Positions 60,101 to 64,000 of a stretch of DNA of 64,000 nt are shown one piece after another; within the stretch, counting starts at the first letter, position 1, and every line of letters starts with the position of its first letter. Under the pieces are notes generated by a model, which made no database searches, was not told the origin of the DNA, and worked only from the letters and a program-made list of their open reading frames with translations. The position numbers and the translations under genes are program-made. Origin of the DNA: Setaria digitata (Eukaryota; Nematoda; Chromadorea; Rhabditida; Setariidae); NCBI GenBank assembly GCA_003640385.1, contig RCAB01000169.1, positions 1 through 64,000 of the forward strand, in the 5' to 3' direction.

Positions 60101-63100
60101 GTTAAAAAAAGTTTAATTTCTCTTTGATTAATCAACTTTGACATGTAATTTATTTGCTTTGTTAATCAAATCAATCTACTTGATAACAAATGATAACAAA
60201 CAAATGCGAACATCGAGAACTTTCATTACATCTTCCATTTCTAATTTATAACTTTTCATTATCTATTTTCTTTTTTCCTCTGTTTCTCGTTATTATTTTA
60301 TTGCTAGATGAGTTCATACTCACTTAAACAACCCTTTTATTGATTACTTCACATATGATATCAAACGGAATATTAAATTAAAGGTATCATTTATCAATCT
60401 TCTTAAAGCAATGATTTGAGGCTGTTTTTTCCATTCAATGATGTTATTCAAGCATTTAATTCGAATTGTTCCTTGAGTTCTCACCACCACTCTTATCATT
60501 CGTATCTATTATTTTGGCAATTTAAAGCTAATTTTTTTGAAATTACAATTTTAAAGTAATAAAAGTAGCAAACTTAGATAACAGATTATCAAGAAAAAGG
60601 CACATTAGCGGATTATAATTTCTTGTCTCAAATCTTCCCTTATCACTGCGTCCATTTATTAACATAATGATAATTTCAAAAAAGCCTCCTCTAATCATTT
60701 TTGATTCCATCGTCTCTCTGATTCTACTTCACACATCCTTATTTATTTTTTCATTTAATTTCGTCTGATCACTTTTCTTTAGAAGAGTGATTACCAGTAA
60801 TTTAGTCAAAAGTATTTATTTATTTATTTAAAAAAAAAAATCTTTCTTCTTCTGTGTCCCAAAATTAGTTAGGTACTTGACTTAATTTTACTTGACTAAA
60901 CTAAACTTCACTGATAACACATGCCACGAATAAAATGCTATTTGTTGCCATAGAAATAACTTCGTCAACTTATTCCATACCGGCAGTTAATTTTAAATTA
61001 AAGAAGTTTGAGATTTATGGCATGTTCCCTTCATCAAAATGTCGTAATTAAATTTTAAAAAGTTTCGAAATGGAGAACAATGACTAAAACTCTCTAAATC
61101 CATATGCAATTACTATACATTTATGAAAATATGTCTGAAATTTTTCGTACAGAAAATTTGGGGAAAAAATTTTCACCCTAATATTTTAATTTTATTTATT
61201 GTTGCAAATAGTATTTTTACCATATTTTGACATAACAAAAAATATTTTCATTAATGACTGATTGAGTGGAAAATTCCTTTTTAAGAAAAATTGTAAAATC
61301 CCTATTCTGAAACTATGAAGAACGAGAGAGCGTAAGTGAAGATTAGTGTATTTTCACTTCCGATTTCAACTCTTAGAAATGTACCGATCATGGAATTATG
61401 GAAATTTTCCTGAGATAATTCAGCTTACAGAGAATATTCTAGACTAAATGGAAGCACAACATCACTTTATGTCAGACGAAAATACACCATCACTTTCAGC
61501 ACATTTGAATTAAAATACAGCAATTTCAATAAAGTTACGTAAATAGTTCATCATTTCGCATAACGACTGAAATAGAATTCACTTCAGCATGTAATTGTTG
61601 CACGTCCCGCGCTTATCAATTTTTTCATCAGTAATTGTAAGCTTTGATCCATAATTAACATTGAAACTGTGATCTTCTTCTTGAATTTGAATTTCAAATA
61701 TAAATTAACAACCACCAAATAAGCATATTGGTAGGATAAAAGCTAGTTTGGAAGGAGGAAAACTAAACAAAAATGTCAGTCCATCGGTTGCCACCTTATC
61801 AGTAGATTGATATTTCTATCCGAGTCTTATTATTCGAAACAGTTAGTTTGTTTTAAGACAAAGCTTAATCCAAAGCAATCAAAAAATTTCTGCTTATTAT
61901 GCAATGTTGCATAAACTCTGTCTAATGAATGTTTTTTTTTTTCTCAGTATTTTCACACATATTTGTGGAAGAAGAAAACTGAATTTTAAAAAAATTTCGA
62001 GCAATAAATTTTAGAAGTTTGAATTTTTCTTTCTGCTCCTTCTTCCTCTTTCTGTTAAATTTCCTTGGAATGTCATATGATTTGAAAATGTCATTTAACA
62101 GTTATGTGCGAAATTCTACATTTTCATTACTGCTTTGAATTTTTCCCCTTTTTCTTTTTGACTTTCATCTGAGCTAACCAGGAGAAGCACGCAGCACCGA
62201 TACGAGTACTGAAAACGTCTGATTCCAGCGTGCACGACATTATGCTTCCGTGAACTAACTGACTGTGTCACTTTGCTGAATTTCGCATTTTTCTTGGAAA
62301 TGATTCATAAAAATGAAAAGAGTTGTTGGAAGAAGGGACACTTTCTATTTTATTAATACAATAATTTAGCGCTAATTTAATTTCAACTTTTCAACATTTA
62401 ACGGTTGAGGAAAATGAAATGAAAAGGGACAGGAAGAAAGAAAGAATTGTAAACGATTCCATGTCACATCTTCTCATGACAACACATTTCTGGAATTTTT
62501 TTTTTTTTTTTTTCAACAAATAAATGAAATTTCAATGTGCCAAGTTTCCATCGAAAATTTTCCGATTTTGCTGGGTTTATTCCAAAAAATTGCAAAAACA
62601 ACATAACAATTAAATGACTTGCCATTAATTAAGTCAAATATTATTTGCATTACCTCTAACTTTACTTCAAATCACTGTTAGTATGATTAAATAAGCTTCA
62701 TCTGTTCCTAACTATTACTTTTTATTGATTATTGACAAGTATGAGTAATTAAAAATGGTTCTATCTGTTTAGAATCCACCTGTGCAACGCTGAAACGAAG
62801 TTAACAGCATGGAATTATTTTGATTTTACAAATTTTTTTTTGCATGTATTAACAGTTTCATTGAAATGCAAGTATGCAATTGCAAGCACTTAATTCTTCA
62901 AAAGAAAGAAAAACTGATTATTTGATATGAGACTTCGACAAGTTGCAGTATTTCGCCATATTCATAAATGGTTATGTCACTGATAGTATGCCATATACTC
63001 CTTATATTTTAAACTATTCAACTTATTTTAAAATTTTGATAGCTAAATTTGAAAAGCAACCCAATAATGCTTAGTAAAATAACTGCAGTCTGCAAGAAAT

Positions 63101-63979
63101 TAGAAGTTCTCATCACTTTTACCAATCATTGCAACAAGCATAAGTTCAAGAGCAGTGATTGTTGCTACTGTAACTTATCATAATCGTATCTGTCATGAAC
63201 AATAGCAATATAATTTCGTTCTTTCTAAGCCTTTTCCACTTATTGAACAAGTAAAAGAAAAACAAGCTCTCTTCATATTCACCTTCTTCTATTTTATTTA
63301 ATGCATTTACCTCAGTATAGGTTTAATTAGCCAATTGCTTCCTTTACTTGTTCACTTATTGCTGTGCTTACTCTTTTATTCAATTGGAATATTCAGTCCC
63401 TTCAGTCTTTCTTCTTTTTTTCCGTTTGTTTTTATTTCATAATTATAATAAAACAATACATTTATTCCAGTGATAGTACCGCAAAGATGCGTTGTCGATT
63501 AAGGAAACAGTTATTCATTAAAAGAAATAAAATTTGCGAAATTTCACTAGCATTTGGCTTAGCTGGACTTATTTTTGTTATTATCGATTCCGAAATTTCT
63601 GCTGCAGTTGGTGATACCAATTTCAATAAGGTAATTCTCGACAGAATTGCAATTTTAACTGCTTCAATAAAATAATTTCTGACTCCACTATGATATGAAA
63701 AACGTGGTATGACTAAGTATTGATTACAGTGACTATTTCAATATGGTAATCATTGGTTAAATTATGAAGAGAAATCAATCCATTTTATAACATATGTGAC
63801 TAATTAGATTATTTTTTGATCATTTTTTAATTACTGCTTAACTTGTTCCGCAAGTTAATTTCTAAAGCTAAAAGTTTTTCGTTTTTCAGACAAATCCAAT
63901 TTCGTTATTGCTTCGAAGCCTTTGCGTATTGTGTACAATTGCACTGATGGCTAGCTTAGTTCATTACCATTCCATTGAA
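51139..63979 (+). CDS. Small-conductance calcium-activated potassium channel (SK/KCNN, kcnl type), 5' part
   Basis: SK channels are tetrameric plasma-membrane potassium channels opened by calcium through bound calmodulin (family knowledge). Exons are 51139-51485, 52447-52549, 55141-55267, 58739-58865, 63471-63630 and 63890-63979, with all phases consistent; the gene runs off the right edge after 318 codons. Residues 1 to about 245 form a hydrophilic N-terminus (for example NDIAQLDKRFGRSC and VRVIRRRRSGYGIA). Then RLRKQLFIKRNKICEISLAF leads into S1 (LAFGLAGLIFVIIDSEIS), matching the animal SK pattern LFEKRKRLSDYALIFGMFG. S2 is SLLLRSLCVLCTIALMASL, followed by VHYHSIE, like the VYHAREI of SK channels. 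S3-S6, pore and calmodulin-binding domain are outside the window. The start is uncertain: ATG 51139 keeps the frame, but ATG 51406 (MPVFGPDGRTLQKG) is equally possible. Alternative first exons are likely. Confidence 0.85.
52836..52951 (+). CDS. Candidate alternative exon within the SK channel gene
   Basis: After an AATTTAG acceptor one frame is open to a CG|GTATTT donor. It includes TKHEKHYHAGSRSFWSKSRL then SEMSGI. It enters in phase 0 and leaves in phase 2, so it cannot be inserted between its neighbours (52549 and 55141, both phase 0) without breaking the frame. It could join directly to the S1 exon at 63471, or be a chance open segment. Confidence 0.25.
54655..54790. repeat. AATATT-rich degenerate repeat
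   Basis: About 135 bases are composed almost wholly of TTAATATT, AATATTTT and ATTAATA words in both orientations, so many short self-complementary pairings are possible. It lies in the SK channel intron before the exon at 55141. Confidence 0.85.
55268..58240. other. SK channel intron sequence
   Basis: AT-rich intron sequence with a 24-base T run at 55561-55584. Around 55.64-55.70 kb the motif TAATATTATATGATAT occurs twice. No coding sequence is recognised. Confidence 0.6.
58241..58343 (+). CDS. Candidate alternative first exon of the SK channel
   Basis: An ATG frame reads MKKPQEYRRFHGSPRFISIG then SICSQITAIHDTYT and ends one base into a codon at a GTAGGA donor. That is the same exit phase as the exon at 55141-55267, so it can splice straight into the exon at 58739 and would give a shorter cytoplasmic N-terminus. 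Alternative promoters are common in SK genes. The open frame extends upstream of the ATG, so it might also be an internal exon. Confidence 0.4.
58866..63470. other. 4.6-kb SK channel intron
   Basis: AT-rich intron between the last N-terminal exon and the S1 exon. It contains a short (AAT)n tract near 59281 and a less AT-rich, exon-like patch at about 62.18-62.27 kb. No other coding sequence is recognised. Confidence 0.6.
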
Positions 63980-64000
63980 GTATGCTAATTATTTGAAACT

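Overview
The window is AT-rich eukaryotic DNA that reads as a nematode chromosome, most likely a filarial or other spirurid worm. The grounds are small exons, introns mostly 50-600 bases long with TTTCAG-type acceptors, a strong excess of A+T, many simple repeats, and proteins that look like animal orthologues. The genus is inference; no spliced-leader, tRNA or rRNA gene was recognised. Genes were rebuilt by eye from splice sites, reading phase and protein similarity, so exon edges are models rather than transcript evidence.

Three genes are recognised with confidence. (1) On the minus strand at about 17.5-24.5 kb lies a complete 14-exon gene for PAF1, the core subunit of the RNA polymerase II-associated Paf1 complex. 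Its exon phases close into a 505-residue protein ending in an acidic Asp/Asn/Ser tail. (2) Divergent from it, on the plus strand at 26.5-28.3 kb, is a five-exon gene for a short GYF-domain protein of the GIGYF/SMY2 type. The two share an upstream region of about 2 kb. (3) On the plus strand from about 51 kb to the right edge is the 5' part of a small-conductance calcium-activated potassium (SK/KCNN, nematode kcnl) channel gene. It covers a long cytoplasmic N-terminus plus transmembrane segments S1 and S2; the pore and calmodulin-binding region lie beyond the window.

Weaker plus-strand models are given with low confidence: a hypothetical tail built from exons at 9.7 and 13.0 kb, a possible signal-peptide gene starting at 36.9 kb, an ATG exon at 42.0 kb, and a possible small gene at 44.5-46.0 kb that might instead be an alternative 5' end of the channel gene. 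Apart from these, 1-17 kb, 28.3-36.9 kb and the large channel introns hold no gene I can support.

The most striking non-coding structure is in PAF1 introns: a dinucleotide AT tract of about 400 bases framed by perfect inverted arms, a 210-base cruciform-like inverted repeat, and two compact hairpins. Other structure includes perfect palindromes at 42.64-42.74 kb and degenerate tandem repeats at 12.5 and 32.7 kb. No clearly new biological system was found; the proteins do unrelated housekeeping and membrane jobs and do not form a pathway together.
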